Positions 1-18,981 of a DNA stretch of 64,000 bases are shown here, one piece after another. Position 1 is the first letter of the stretch. Each line of letters starts with the position of its first letter. Source of the DNA: Pogonophryne albipinna (taxonomy: Eukaryota; Chordata; Actinopteri; Perciformes; Artedidraconidae). The notes beneath the pieces were generated by a model. It was not told the origin of the DNA. It did no database searches and saw only the letters and a program-made list of their open reading frames with translations. The translations under genes and the position numbers were made by a program. The stretch is from contig CM053260.1 of NCBI GenBank assembly GCA_028583405.1, positions 20,956,569-21,020,568 on the forward strand. Direction: 5' to 3'.

Positions 1-235
1 CGAGGGCCGTACAAATTATTGCCCTCTGCTTAAAAAAACAAAAATCACAGCCCATTCATTTGGCCTTTCTTTCATGCTGTGCAAAGAAAAAGCAACCTCT
101 TAATCCAGATATCTCACCATGACTCGGGCATGCATGCACGTGCACGGTTGTGGCATGACCACCGCCACAGGAAGATATGGACACAAGATGTGTGCAAATG
201 TATTTAGTTTCTTATCCATGTGAACATGATTTAAG

Positions 236-298
236 TGGGGGGCGGGGACCTAACCTCCTCTAGGGGGGTCCGGGGGGCATGGTCCCCCGGGAAGATTT
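236..298 (-). repeat. Fragment of a fish repeat running into the gap
   Basis: This G-rich segment carries the module CCTCCTCTAGGGGGGTCC followed by a GGGGGG..ATGGTCCC motif. The same module, inverted and with a partial internal duplication, lies inside the hAT-like element at about 31428-31497. The shared module implies a related repeat copy starts here and continues into the N gap. Confidence 0.55.
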
Positions 299-1298
299 NN
301 NNNNNNNNNNNNNNNNNNNNNNNNNNNNNNNNNNNNNNNNNNNNNNNNNNNNNNNNNNNNNNNNNNNNNNNNNNNNNNNNNNNNNNNNNNNNNNNNNNNN
401 NNNNNNNNNNNNNNNNNNNNNNNNNNNNNNNNNNNNNNNNNNNNNNNNNNNNNNNNNNNNNNNNNNNNNNNNNNNNNNNNNNNNNNNNNNNNNNNNNNNN
501 NNNNNNNNNNNNNNNNNNNNNNNNNNNNNNNNNNNNNNNNNNNNNNNNNNNNNNNNNNNNNNNNNNNNNNNNNNNNNNNNNNNNNNNNNNNNNNNNNNNN
601 NNNNNNNNNNNNNNNNNNNNNNNNNNNNNNNNNNNNNNNNNNNNNNNNNNNNNNNNNNNNNNNNNNNNNNNNNNNNNNNNNNNNNNNNNNNNNNNNNNNN
701 NNNNNNNNNNNNNNNNNNNNNNNNNNNNNNNNNNNNNNNNNNNNNNNNNNNNNNNNNNNNNNNNNNNNNNNNNNNNNNNNNNNNNNNNNNNNNNNNNNNN
801 NNNNNNNNNNNNNNNNNNNNNNNNNNNNNNNNNNNNNNNNNNNNNNNNNNNNNNNNNNNNNNNNNNNNNNNNNNNNNNNNNNNNNNNNNNNNNNNNNNNN
901 NNNNNNNNNNNNNNNNNNNNNNNNNNNNNNNNNNNNNNNNNNNNNNNNNNNNNNNNNNNNNNNNNNNNNNNNNNNNNNNNNNNNNNNNNNNNNNNNNNNN
1001 NNNNNNNNNNNNNNNNNNNNNNNNNNNNNNNNNNNNNNNNNNNNNNNNNNNNNNNNNNNNNNNNNNNNNNNNNNNNNNNNNNNNNNNNNNNNNNNNNNNN
1101 NNNNNNNNNNNNNNNNNNNNNNNNNNNNNNNNNNNNNNNNNNNNNNNNNNNNNNNNNNNNNNNNNNNNNNNNNNNNNNNNNNNNNNNNNNNNNNNNNNNN
1201 NNNNNNNNNNNNNNNNNNNNNNNNNNNNNNNNNNNNNNNNNNNNNNNNNNNNNNNNNNNNNNNNNNNNNNNNNNNNNNNNNNNNNNNNNNNNNNNNNN
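299..1298. other. Assembly gap (1000 N)
   Basis: Exactly 1000 unknown bases, a round number that suggests a fixed-size scaffold gap and not a measured length. A repeat fragment abuts its left edge, which probably caused the assembly break. Confidence 0.95.
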
Positions 1299-4200
1299 AG
1301 CTTTGATGCCTTTGACAAACAACGCAATAAAAAGTGCACATGTTAGATGGGGTTTTTGTGTGTGTGTGTGAAGCACCACAGTGTGTTTGAAGCTCCCAGA
1401 TCAAAAGGTGTTATGGGTGCTGGGGCCAACCTCCAGCGCTAATGACATACAAGAGGGAGGAAAGAGCGGTTTTGGACAGGTGGGCGATCTCGACTGGCCT
1501 GTGCAGCAGGGAGAGAGCACCAAATAAATGCTCAGCGCCTCCATCTCTCAAATAATAGACCAGGACCGCTGTTCCTAACCCCCCCCCTTCAGCTCATTTT
1601 TTTCTGCTTACTAAATCTTGAAATTTGTGGCAGAAAATCCATTCTTAACAGTGAGTAATTGAGGACTGCTCAACCTACAGGGCACTACATTGTGGTTTGG
1701 TGATTAATTATATAAAATGGATTATTGTGAATTCCAATGAAGCCTGAATAATAAAGTAGCCAGTGTATTGAGGATAGCAGTAAATATAATGTATTCAGCT
1801 TGACAGAAAAACAGTCATCTTGTTTCACTGCCCGAGGAAAAACTCAGGCAGTGAAAAGTATTTTTAAGCAGACACAAACTGGTTTTCTCTGTGTGACAGC
1901 CCTACAGCTGGTTTAGTTTCCAATAGTTTGGGTGCATAACGACAATGCAAAGTTAAATCTTTAGAAAAATGTGATTTTGAAAAAATGCATTGACACACAG
2001 ATCTTAATATCTGTGCACTTTAACTATGATTTCAGGGATTGAGCAGGGTACGTTTTCCATCAACAGATAGGAACTGTTGCAAAAACCCTGGCAGCAAAGC
2101 ACTCGTTAATCGGAAGCCATTATTAGGCAGATTATGTTGTCTGTCCACAATGCGCCTGTGTGTGTTGCTAGATCTGGGCCAGGAGCGATGGCCTCCAACA
2201 GGCAGGTCCATCTGTCACCGTGGGGGAACTGACAGGCGGTCTCCAAGGAGTGAAAGGCTCGCATCAGCTGGGTACATCACCAGCCAGGATGTGACAGCAG
2301 AGCACAGCTTTATTTAGCTTCCTCCATGAATGTGGGTTTGCGTGTAAAAGGTGAAATTGAATGTACCAGAGGGAGCATACCAATGTGACTAAAGGCACAA
2401 AGAAAAGCAATAAATATATGAGAATGAACAGATTTTTGCAATGAAGATCGTGATGTTTTATCATGATTTAAAAAAAGATACCTATAGTTTTTTTTGTTAG
2501 CCTTCCATGGCTTTTAGAAGCAGAGGTGAATTCCCACAATCCACACATTCACCAGGAGGAGACCCCAGTGCAGATTATCTGCAGAGCATTGTCATAGAAA
2601 CAAAGGATGGTGCAATGGTGTAGAGTTATAACTCGGCCCAATAGAAATGAAGGTGTGAAGGTGGGGGTTGAGGGAGAGAGGGAGTCTCCCCATGTCCCCT
2701 GTGCAACAAGCTGTGATTCACAGACACCAGCCTCCAGCAAGCCAACAATGAATGGGCGGTGAATTGTGGGCACCTAGCGGGCGAGCCGCTCCCCCATCAT
2801 TGCTTTTGAGGACTGCAATGCTGTTCATTATGGTGCCATTGGAGCATGCAGTCAGCAGAATTTTTAATGCGAAGTGGGGCAAAAAGACGACGCTTCGTGC
2901 CCATACAGTGAATTGATTTCCTGACTCTGGTCTGCGCAGAGGACCCATCATCGACGTTTATCTCTTCCTAATGGGTGTGTACGAGACTGTCCATATTATA
3001 TGGGCCTCATGGCTGTGCCTGCCGTAACTGTGAGTTTGTTTATGTGGGTTATGTAAGTTCACGTAATGGTGAGCCTATCAGTGTTTGTCCTCCCAGAACA
3101 CTGCTCCGTGGAGTGCTTTTGACAGGAGGCATTTATAAGCTGTCTGCTCAGTTGCCTAACATTATGCCAATAAAGACTATCTAGTGTGGCAGTGATCCAC
3201 TTGTTGTTTTTTACCCTCTTTAAGGCACACGTCCAGGAAAGACAGAGGAAAATACGCTTTTTAACCCGTCGTTTGTCTTCAAGTGCACAATAAATCTCTT
3301 TCAAACTGTACTTAGAAGCAAAGCGAGGAAGGGCAAAGAAACATAAACAAGAGGAAATGCACCCTCTTGTGCTTTAACGCTATGGATGTTTTGTAGGTTA
3401 ATGGCTTCCAAAGAGTTATCCGAGGAGCCATGCAGATAATCTGTGTGACATTTGTTTGGATAAATGGCAATCTAAATACCCAAAGGAGATGGATTGAAGG
3501 GGTTCATCAAATACACTGACATTTGCAAAATAGTTGAACACCTCTTGCCTGTGTTATTTCCTCAACCTGCCATTTGTCCGTCCGCTGGCTACGTGGGAGG
3601 GGAGGAAAGGTCCATCTCTCATTTTGAAAGAAGAGGAGAGCGAGGCCTCATTGCCCAGCAGGGACTAATGTGTCACCGCTGATTGATGGGTCATGAAGTG
3701 GGGGTTGAGATAGGGAGGAAAGCAGAGCATGATGGGGGTTTCCGTGCCCCTTTTTCATCATCTCTCTGATGCTCTGACATTCTTCCGTCCACCGTTCTCT
3801 TCCTCTCCCTTCACCCGCTGCAGCCGTCTTTCCTGACATTTCCTGCACATGGTTACAAGCAGTGGCTGCAACCAAGCACAAATCTACCTTTGGAATTAAT
3901 TGAAGCACCTGCCAAGCTTTCCAAATAAAGAAAAAGTACGGGAAAAAAAGACTCTGCATCTCTGCTGAGGTAAAAGGGCTTTCATTTTTCTGCAGCGGAC
4001 TAATGACATGAGCTGCTGGGCTACTGGGAGACTGTGTTTTAGGAGAAAGAAAAAGATGTGCATCAGCAGGTGTGCACATCCCTACAGATTCTGTAACATT
4101 TAGACCTTTTTTAAAGGGAACAGGGAAATTAGCGTCTGTACTACGGCAAGACATTAGGGGTCCAAAATGAATTATGCCAGCGCATCAGCGAGGGCAGGAG

Positions 4201-5119
4201 AAGACAGGCGGGGGAAAATGAGCCCATTAGAGCAGTGTAATTAGACAAATGAAAGAACAGTGTATCACGAAACACCGACCGGCTTGAAGTAATAAATCAT
4301 GCCTGTGTGCAATTTATCTGTGCACAAAATGTCTTCAAAACCTCTGAGGCTTTTGTGGGTAAGCCGTGAAACCCTGTCAAAGTCTCATAACCTGACAATC
4401 TGGCCTGTGGGTGGATCTTTCTTTGTATGCAAAAAAGGTCATTTACAGCTACTGTTGCTTTCTTAGGCGGAGAAAATGAAAGCTAACGCCCTCAAAAGAG
4501 TTTCACATTGCCAAGTTTTCATAATGAGATCAATGATTTGCAGGTTTCCCCAGGCAGACGGTTACTGGTGTGGCAGAAATACACATGCTCACATTTTCAC
4601 ACCAACTTGTACACATGCTCATACACGGTGAATAGGGCAGTGGGAGAGGAGGCCCACTGTTGTGCGAGGCAGCGTTAACAAGTGTGTATCTTTGAGCGCG
4701 TCCGTAGGGATCGGCTCCCATCAGAGCGTGGGCGAGCGGGTGAGAATCCAAACGCTGACAGGAGGGGAATGGAAACAGAAAACGTGGAGATGGAGGTTGG
4801 GAGGAGGGGCGGTTCTCCACCAATTAAGACTGCGCCAGACTCATTCTGCCTCGAATTCTTAAATTGGATGCACGTCTGTTCGCGTTTGAAACTGACACTG
4901 AATGTGTGTCTGTTTGTGCATGTGTGTGTGTGTGCCTACATGCACAAGCAGGGTTGGATCATGGAAGAAGACTCTTGATAGATGGAAGCAAGGAGAGTGA
5001 GAATAAAACAGAGCACAGGAGAGAAAAAAAAGATGTATGTGTATGATAAGCAAAGCTGACATCAGGACCCCAATTAGAGGCCAGTGTGCCTCGATGCTAC
5101 TGGTGGAGCGAGGCGAGGA

Positions 5120-5139
5120 AGAGAGAGAGAGAGAGAGAG
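5120..5139. repeat. (GA)n microsatellite
   Basis: About ten uninterrupted AG units within a longer purine-rich stretch of intron 12. Confidence 0.8.
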
Positions 5140-7636
5140 CTGGAGAGTAATTAAGGCACAGTATCCAGAAGCTCAGTGTATGTTCTAATGAGTGCCACTG
5201 TGTGTGTATTTATGTCAGACACATGTGACATATGAATGATGGGTGGCACGTTGACATATGAAAAACACATTTAAACAGATTCATCATTCAACATGTGCAC
5301 ATCCGGAGGTGTGGGAATTCAGTGGGAGGAAGAACAACAAAGAGATACGCTCAGGGCGATATGTCCATGAGGCTTTTATGGAGCACAGGTATTTGATCTT
5401 TTTCTTTGACTAATTTACAACAAATATAAATATACTTTATTTTATATTTGTAATGCCACATATGGTCTATATATGGTCTAGTGTAGTGGCAAATCAGATC
5501 TAGGTGAGAATGAATCTATTATACAAGCTTTCCATTGTCAGAAGATACAGTTTCTGTCAATTTGATGATCAACTAGTCATTTATCAAGTACAAATATCAA
5601 TAGTTCTCTAGTCCCAGCTTCCCCGTGTGATAAATGTGATATTTCATTGCATTATATTATTGTAAACAGAATATTGATTCGGTAAGTTTCACTTTATTTC
5701 TGACATTTATAGGCAAAGCAATCAATCAATTGAGAGAAAGAAATAGATGAATCAATATTAAAAAAGGTATATATGCCTGACTGTACAGTCATATTACAAA
5801 TATAATGTTTTTCATTCTATATCTACAACGAATTGAGTTCTGACAAAAGCGCAAAATAAAGATACTTTTTTTAGGATTTGCCAGCTTTTTATACTTAACG
5901 TGCTACAAACACATTTCTGGCTGGTTCCAAAAAAGACAGTTTGATACCAAAACATAGTGTGGGAAAAAGAAGTGGTTGGCACACTGCACTACTCCAATCT
6001 GGCTCTCTAATTACTGACTGTTTCATTTTCAGGAAGGATCTTTGTAAAACAGACAGTAGCCTGTCGTTTGTACTTGTTATAAATGTTTAAATGGGAGAAG
6101 TGCAATGAGCAGACTTATGTTTTCTATTATTAATCTGCATTGTTGGCAGAAGGGCAGGTCCCACTTTTAGACGCTATATCTTGGATTAGCTTTCACATTT
6201 GTTTCTGTGTGTCTCTGCTAACTGGCATTCTTCGTTTTGAATCCCAAGTAGGACAAAACCATCCATAAAAGACATTTAGGAAGGCTAGTTCAACTAAAAT
6301 GCCTCGTATTATCATCATCATCCATACCTTTGTCTTTCAGCTCAGTGCCACTCCTTCTGTCATATCTGTCACTGCGCTTACTTAAACCCGGCTAAACTGC
6401 CTTCTGTTTTATTAACAGTCCATTAAGCCCCTGCCGGAATGATGCTGTAACATTTTATGGGCATGTGTACACTAGCAGGATGAAGAAATGCTTCTCATTA
6501 GCTAAATCCAGTGAGCTGGAGTGGAACAGTTTGGTCTGTGTGTGTTTGCACTGTAGGTGTGTGTAAAAGAGCGAGACAAAGAGAGAGTGGCAACATGGAG
6601 AAAGCTACGGAGATACAAATTAAGACTAAGTCACACGTGTGGAGCGAAAGACAGGGACTCCATGTGAGACTACAATGAGACTTGGCTGCCATTCTTCTCA
6701 TCAATTTGGCTCAAAATGTCTGAGCACTTAACCCTACAGAGGAGATAAACTGCGTGTGTGAACACAGAAAGACAAAAACCTTTTAGTTACTTGAATTAAT
6801 AAGCCCCATAGCAAGCTATGGACAGTCTGACAGAGAAAATAGACCAATTACTTGTCTGGAACCGTCCGCTTAGGGCTCTGGAGGTCTGCGAGTCTGAGGG
6901 GAATTGGAGGGAAAATACCAAAATTCAATCATTTCAGTTTTATCCTCCATTTACAGTTGCTTTGTTTCCATTCAGTGCTTCTGTGATTCATCAATCAGGG
7001 AGCGCGACAAAGATTGGGTGCCACGTGTTGAATGACTGTTTTTTGACTTTTGCACATGACTGATTTTGCGGCATTGACATTGACCAACTAACGCTGGAAA
7101 TGTTTGTTAACAGCACAATGACTTCATCTTAAACCAAGCCAGATAGCTCTATAACTTGGGAGTACTAAAAGAGAAGAATAAGAAGACGAAGTTCAGTAGA
7201 TGTACTCATGTTTGGAATGACTATGGGAGAGGAGTAAAAAAATGAATATTCAGACTCTGGCCAGAAAACACAATCTAAACCTCTCTCCAGTGTTTACCCT
7301 TCTTATCATCCTTCATTCATCTCCCCTTTTAACTTTCCATTTCAAGACAGCTATGATGTTCTGACTGTCAAGTGAAAACACCTCACTCTCTTTTCTTCTT
7401 CCCTTTCAGCCACGTCCTTAAAATGTTATTTCAACTTCCTCTGTGGCTCCTTTCCTCCTCCCATATCGTAATAATTATCCTTCTATCTTGGCTTCTCTGC
7501 GATCTCTTCTTTGCTTCCAACCTCTATTTACATGAATAAATAAATATGCGTGTCAATAAAATTGCTCTCTGTGAGCCGGGACAGCCTGTAAGGCAGAAGT
7601 CTATTATTTTATTGACAACAGCATTGAGCAGATTCA

Positions 7637-8452
<816 letters not shown>

Positions 8453-8545
8453 TTATCATTTGTATGAAAGGAATTAATTGGGCAAAGCTTTTTTTTGCTT
8501 GGAATATATGGTTGATATACATTAAACAGAATATATATATATTTA

Positions 8546-10649
<2,104 letters not shown>

Positions 10650-10769
10650 GCTTTTGTCCCACGGCGTTGGGCATTGGTGGTCCTGTTTGGGGGTCCCTGT
10701 AGGTCTCCTGGTGGTTGGCAGCGTAGTTGGCCAGCGGGGCCCCTGCCAACACCGAGTCCTCGATCCATT
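10650..10769 (-). CDS. magi1: magi1 exon 10: linker between WW2 and PDZ1
   Basis: A 120-bp exon, acceptor CTTTTGCAG|AATGG, donor AAAGC|GTAAGTT. It encodes EWIEDSVLAGAPLANYAANH then QETYRDPQTGPPMPNAVGQK, a Pro/Ala-rich linker after WW2. The EWxED start matches the EWTED start of this segment in mammalian MAGI1, while the remainder is divergent, as expected for a disordered linker. The length is a multiple of three, so skipping changes no frame, although the junction codon would change. Confidence 0.88.
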
Positions 10770-11916
10770 CTGCAAAAGCAAGAGGCACATGTTCTCTAGA
10801 TGGGGTCAAGACAGGTGCACAGCCGCCCTACTTATGGGAGAAACTGGGGCTGGACGACATGTCCTTCTGCGCTGCGTGTTTGAGGAAATAGCCAATTTTT
10901 CTTTCTATGATGCCAGAGGAAGAATAGTTCTCTGTGGGTTGGAAACATTTCCTGGTTTGCGTCTAAAAAGAAACCTTCCCCACAGGACAACAGGGGAAGG
11001 GAAGTAGTAACAAAAATAAAAACTACCAAGATATAACGTCAGGTTCAACAGGTTGCTTCATAACTTCATGCAGCTTTTAAAAAGGTTTCACATCTTCCTA
11101 TTGAATACAAATAAAGATCTGTGAAAATGGAGCGATCCATTCCCTCATAAGGGCTGCCCACCTTGTTACGACATCAAGGCACAGATCAGCCTGCAACCTT
11201 CATTAACATTCTTAACAGTGAGATAGAATCAATGCAGAAGCGGAAAAAAACTGGGTAAAAAAAACTCGGCTTGAAAGTATTGAGCTTTTTTGAAGAGAGC
11301 TTTCAGACTTGGGAAAAATCCACAGGTAATCGAGTCGAATCGAATGATTTCTGCTGACTGAGCTGAAGCTGGAGTTACGATGTGGGTCAGCCCGCATTTA
11401 CAATTAATCTCTCTGCGGGGGGTCCTGTGAATGCATAAGGTATACGTCTAGGAATAGATGCAACCTGGGGTTACCTATTAGAAGTGTTTTGGCAGCTGTG
11501 CGAGCTAAATCGTCACCATTATTACTGGTAGCACTTAGGTGACAAAAATCAGGTAAGAGGCTCTCCTTATCACTTTCAGTTGAAGAAAAACTTACCTGTC
11601 TTCACCCACAAAGCTTTTAAGTTATTACCGGCAACAAGTGTCCGATAGCAACCAAGAAAACTGAAATTAACTTCAAAAAGAGGCTGAGCGGTACAGCCGC
11701 AAATAATAGTTATGCCTTTATGGAAGGGCACTTAGCAAATCATAAGGCAGTAGCAGGCGACATTAAGAAACACAGTAGCAGTAGTTGCAGTAAAGAACAC
11801 AATCTCACACATATATAGAGACGTACGCAGACAAGTCAGTCACACACATGAATAGAAAGAAAGGAAATGACGCCCTTGGTGGGGGCTTGTGAACGAACCT
11901 CGGATGTAGCGCTCAC
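10770..11916 (-). other. magi1: magi1 intron 9
   Basis: A 1147-bp intron. No repeat, RNA gene or extra exon recognised. Its first 18 bases could be exonic if the alternative donor described for exon 9 is used. Confidence 0.75.
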
Positions 11917-12029
11917 CTTCAGGTGGCTGCTGGCTTTGGGGCTGAGGCTGCTGAGGCTGCTGCTCCAGCTGCCTGCGCCTCTTAGCCTCCAACATGGGAT
12001 TCTCATACTGGGTCTTCCTGTTGATATGA
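11917..12029 (-). CDS. magi1: magi1 exon 9: end of WW2 plus Q/P-rich linker
   Basis: A 113-bp exon. It completes the split Asp codon of WW2 and encodes [20 protein letters not shown], which holds the second-strand His and the terminal Pro of the WW fold, then [17 protein letters not shown]. Mammalian MAGI1 has a long polyglutamine tract here; this copy has only short, Pro-interrupted Q runs. The chosen donor is GAAG|GTGAGC. A second in-phase donor, GAG|GTTCGT, lies exactly 18 bases downstream (exon end 11899) and would add six residues (GERYIR). The chosen one is much closer to consensus. Confidence 0.92.
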
Positions 12030-13031
<1,002 letters not shown>

Positions 13032-13315
13032 TCACTCAACAGCCCGGCCCCCCCCTCCACCACTCCTCCTCCTCGTCCCCTCACAATGGTGACATTTCCA
13101 CACATCAGATAAGAGCAGAGCAAGACCCTCTCGGGCAAAGGATGGGAGGATAGAAAGGAGGGATGGAGAGATGAGAGGAGGTGGGAGAAAGGAGTGGTGT
13201 TGGAGTCAGAGAGAGGACGGGAAGGAAAGAGCAAAGAAGGAGAAACAGGTGGAAGAAGGAGGGGATACTGGGGGGGAGCAGGACTTGGAATAATAAAGGC
13301 TTTGAAACCATGGTA

Positions 13316-13485
13316 TGATGTTTTATTTATCTTAAAATGTTCTTGTATGATAGTTTTTATCTTATATGTTTGTATAGTTTCGTAATATTTAGGTGTGGAG
13401 AGCTGAAGGTAAGAATGTCATAGCACGGTGCAACTGCCTGTTATATGTGTATATGACAATAATATATCTTGAATCTTGAATCTAC
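13316..13485 (+). repeat. Retroelement 3' tail-like sequence
   Basis: The segment ends in an AT-rich tail with the tandem heptamer CTTGAAT repeated after ATGACAATAATATAT. This resembles the 3' ends of fish LINE/SINE copies that finish in short simple repeats. The family assignment is from memory and only tentative. Confidence 0.45.
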
Positions 13486-14287
13486 AAAATATATTTTTAA
13501 AAAGGCTTGAGTCTGGTAATGAATGAAAACTTTATTACAGACTCAGGGTCCAGATAAAAGACAAGACATTACATAACATCATAACATTCACTTTTCTTTT
13601 TGACAGTCTAACAAAGAAGCACATATCCGATTCATTTGATGTCTATATTAGTGAAAAGAAGACTGTCCTTGGCTGGACAAAGTGGAAGTGTGGCTGTGTT
13701 TTCTGTCTGATAAAGATTGTGAGAGTCACGCTTTGTGCTGCACCTTCACTCCTCTGAATTCATTTGAGGAGGTCGCATTGAACGCAGCTGCTTACTCACA
13801 GTGAAACAATCTCGCATGGAGAACTTTTTTTGAGAAATTCATGGTAATCCGCGCTGATTAGGAAAATAAATGGATATGACTGGGCCCCACTTCAACAGCC
13901 TGCCCGATGGTTCACTGTATTTCTAGAGTAATGCCGTTATCTCCGACAGAAACATAAGATTACAGCAGCGTTGATTATTGGCCGGCCTCCACACAGATAA
14001 TGTCAGAGGCTTCTAATTGGCTACAAACACAGATTGTCCAATATCCCCCTCCCGTGATCAGCTCAGTTTTACATATCGTTACCCGCAGCCAATTAAGCGC
14101 TGCCCTGTGTGCGAGTAGTTGGTAATTACAATCATCCAACATGGAGAGCCTCCCTCTGCTCTCTAATGAGGAGGGCCCTTCGTTGGAGTGGAGTCAACAG
14201 CAGATGCAAAAAAAACAAAAAAAAAGGAAATGTTTAAATCGTATGCACATGACCCTAAAGATTGCAGTTTGTTACACCAGGCTTGTC

Positions 14288-14375
14288 AACTTACGATACG
14301 ATACGATATACTTTATTGTCCCCGTAAGGACATTTGTTCTGGACTCCGTCCTGCAGTTCCGCATACATGTACATA
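14288..14375. repeat. Older retroelement-like repeat, left part (host of nested hAT)
   Basis: It begins with ATACGATACGATA repeats followed by CTTTATTGTCCCCGTAAGG, a sequence I recognise as a common end of fish L2/Rex-type retroelements in antisense. It is interrupted at 14375 by the hAT-like element and resumes at 15613. Confidence 0.5.
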
Positions 14376-15612
<1,237 letters not shown>

Positions 15613-15795
15613 TGTACATATACAAACATAGTGGACATTAAGAGACATACACATATCATCAGTCATACACCGTTGAACTTGCTAGTTTTTATATGTTGAC
15701 CTATCTGTATAATTGTTAGTGTAATAGAGGTTAAGAAATGTGTTATGTGTATGTTAATGCCCAGGGACAGCAGATTGAAATAAATTGATAGCTAA
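15613..15795. repeat. Older retroelement-like repeat, right part
   Basis: It resumes directly after the hAT element with the duplicated TGTACATA and continues through TTAATGCCCAGGGACAGCAG, a motif I recall from common percomorph retroelement copies. The exact right boundary is not determined. Confidence 0.45.
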
Positions 15796-17767
15796 ATCTG
15801 GTTTAAATCATGTCTCTTCTTTTTGAGATTATATTTTATGCATGGTTCTTGTTTATTAAAGAACATTATAGAACTTATAATAATAAAAATGAGACAAATC
15901 TGCAATCAAGAGTCGTCAATATGATGTTTGTAAGCAATTTGATTTACTCTAACTTCATATTTTCTCAACCTGCTTAATTCCTTTTCTAACACAGAAAGCA
16001 CATGCAGCTATGAAATGAATGCAAGGTTAAAGCGTTGCTGTTGGTTACAGGGTGAACCCCCAAAGAGAGCACGGTGAATTATCATTCTGATTTTTGAACT
16101 GGAACGTTAAATAGAATGCGGTCCTGCATGGCCTCGCGCAACATTTTAATCACCCACTTGATTTCACACTGCACTAGTTCCGCTCCTGGAGGAGCACCTG
16201 CGTTTGTTTGTGTGTGTGTGGGGGGGTGGTGAGTGAGGGAGTGCGTGTGTGTCACAGAGAAAGCCTGGCAGAGAGAGGACATATGCAGCAACCATCGTAA
16301 CGATTTCGTACATTACAGTGAGTGTAAACACAAATGAGAAAGACCAGGAGAGAGAAATGTCTGTCAGTCATTACGCATGGTTTTCCTCTCACACTGCCTC
16401 CCTCTTTCCTGATCCCACATTCCAGAACATATTGTCAATTCAGCGGGTAGTCAAGCATGATGAATTACAAGTCTAACTATTTGCATCTCATTCTCTTGAT
16501 ACTGTGCTGAGATTGATTTCTCTGGAGTAAGCATGTAGTACACGGGCACTGTGTGTGAGTATTTATGCATGTGTGTGTGTGCCCTTCCTGTGTGTGTGCC
16601 CTTCCTTCATAAGATCTGCCTCTCCTCAGAGAACTGAGGTTAATTGCATTCCTTTGCCCACTCGTATTGGATTGTGCTGATCAATAATTATTGAACTAGT
16701 CATCCAGTGGAGGGCTGATCTGATGGTTGTAACATGGCAGCTGTTTAAGACGCTTATCTACGGGAGCTGCTAACAAGACGCTCTGCACACGGCCGCTTCA
16801 CCATCACGTGCATCGTCAAAATGTTCTGTCCCTGACTTGTTTTTTTGGTTGTTTGCTGAAACACCTGCCATTCAGAAATAAGAGCTAGAAAAATACTGAA
16901 AGTACTTAGATAATATTGATTAAATTAGCTTTACTACTTCAATAAAAAATATACTACGATACTTAAACAGGGTTCCTTAATATGTCCCTGACCCTGGCAA
17001 CAGATGGTAGATGGACTGCATTTATTTTTGCTCTTTACCAGTCTTTGCAACCCCTCAAATTCTACAAAAACACAAAAGAATAATATGAAAGATATTTATA
17101 GATTTGATCCCTGTATTTCAATGTTTCAACCACAAAGGTCTGCTACCACCATTACTGAGTTGCTCCTGATGGAATGATGTCTTCCATTACCCGTTCATAA
17201 CGGAGCAGGCAGTCTGCAGACACCATTATCTGCACAAGAAGCCGCGCGGCCGTGTCTGATAGGTTAGTTAGTGTTCTGATGGGCTTCAGGGAACAAAGGC
17301 CTGTTGCCGCCTGACTCGGACAGACACCCATTAGCAAATCATCATTACAACAATCTTCCTCGGATCAGCCCTTGTCTCTTTTGTGTGACATGACGAATGT
17401 GCAGAAGTGTAAGTGTGTCTGGATTGCTGATGGCATGTGGGTAAGTTGACAGTTGTGCTCAAGGCTGTTTATTTGTATTTTTTAGACTTGAGTTTTTTTT
17501 TTGTATTGTATTAAGTCTGCTTTTTTAATGTATTAAAAAGCAAAGGGTTAGGCTTTGGTAAAGGTCATATCTCTGTCAGTGTGGCATAATGTGTCATTTC
17601 TGGATGATTAGAGTCATAGTCATCTCTCTCCAACTGTGGAGTAAGACTTCATGAGCCACTGGTGGTGATGTTGGGCATGTCATTATGTAGATGTGTGAAT
17701 CCATTTCTAAATTGAGATACAATTTGAATTGCAGATTGGGTGGTGTTAAGATGAGAGAAGTTCTTAC

Positions 17768-17803
17768 CTAAGTCATTGTCCAGCTCCTCTGTGTGGACCC
17801 CTT
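17768..17803 (-). CDS. magi1: magi1 exon 7: 36-bp microexon before WW2
   Basis: A 36-bp exon with acceptor CCGAGCAG|AAGGG and donor TTAG|GTAAGAA. It encodes the acidic peptide GVHTEELDNDL plus split codons. The peptide matches the GVHTEELD segment of mammalian MAGI1 between WW1 and WW2. It has the same phase at both ends, so including or skipping it keeps the frame. It is absent from MAGI2 and MAGI3 as I know them, which supports the MAGI1 call. Confidence 0.93.
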   Translation of the reverse strand, partial: KGSTQRSWTMT

Positions 17804-18733
<930 letters not shown>

Positions 18734-18981
18734 TTACCTTATGGGGATAGAAATAATGGAAAAACGCTATACATTTACATCTGGTATGTAGCAAGGCAGA
18801 TGTCTTAGAAGTTGACAGGATTTAATATTATAGTGCATCATTTAAGATGAAGATTTGCTGGAGTCTTATGAACTGAGGGGCAGGACTATCTCGTCAAGTT
18901 ATACATGTCAAGAGATGTTGAAATGAGGAATCAGATCTGTTATCGATACATTGGTTCCTTCATAACTAGTTGGTTCACAGC

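Noticed and set aside
231..1404. Several long open frames across the N gap
   Set aside because: They consist almost entirely of unknown bases.
3648..4154. 168-codon minus-strand open frame that could be the next magi1 exon
   Set aside because: No similarity to the MAGI1 linker or PDZ3 region, and no good splice context was noted.
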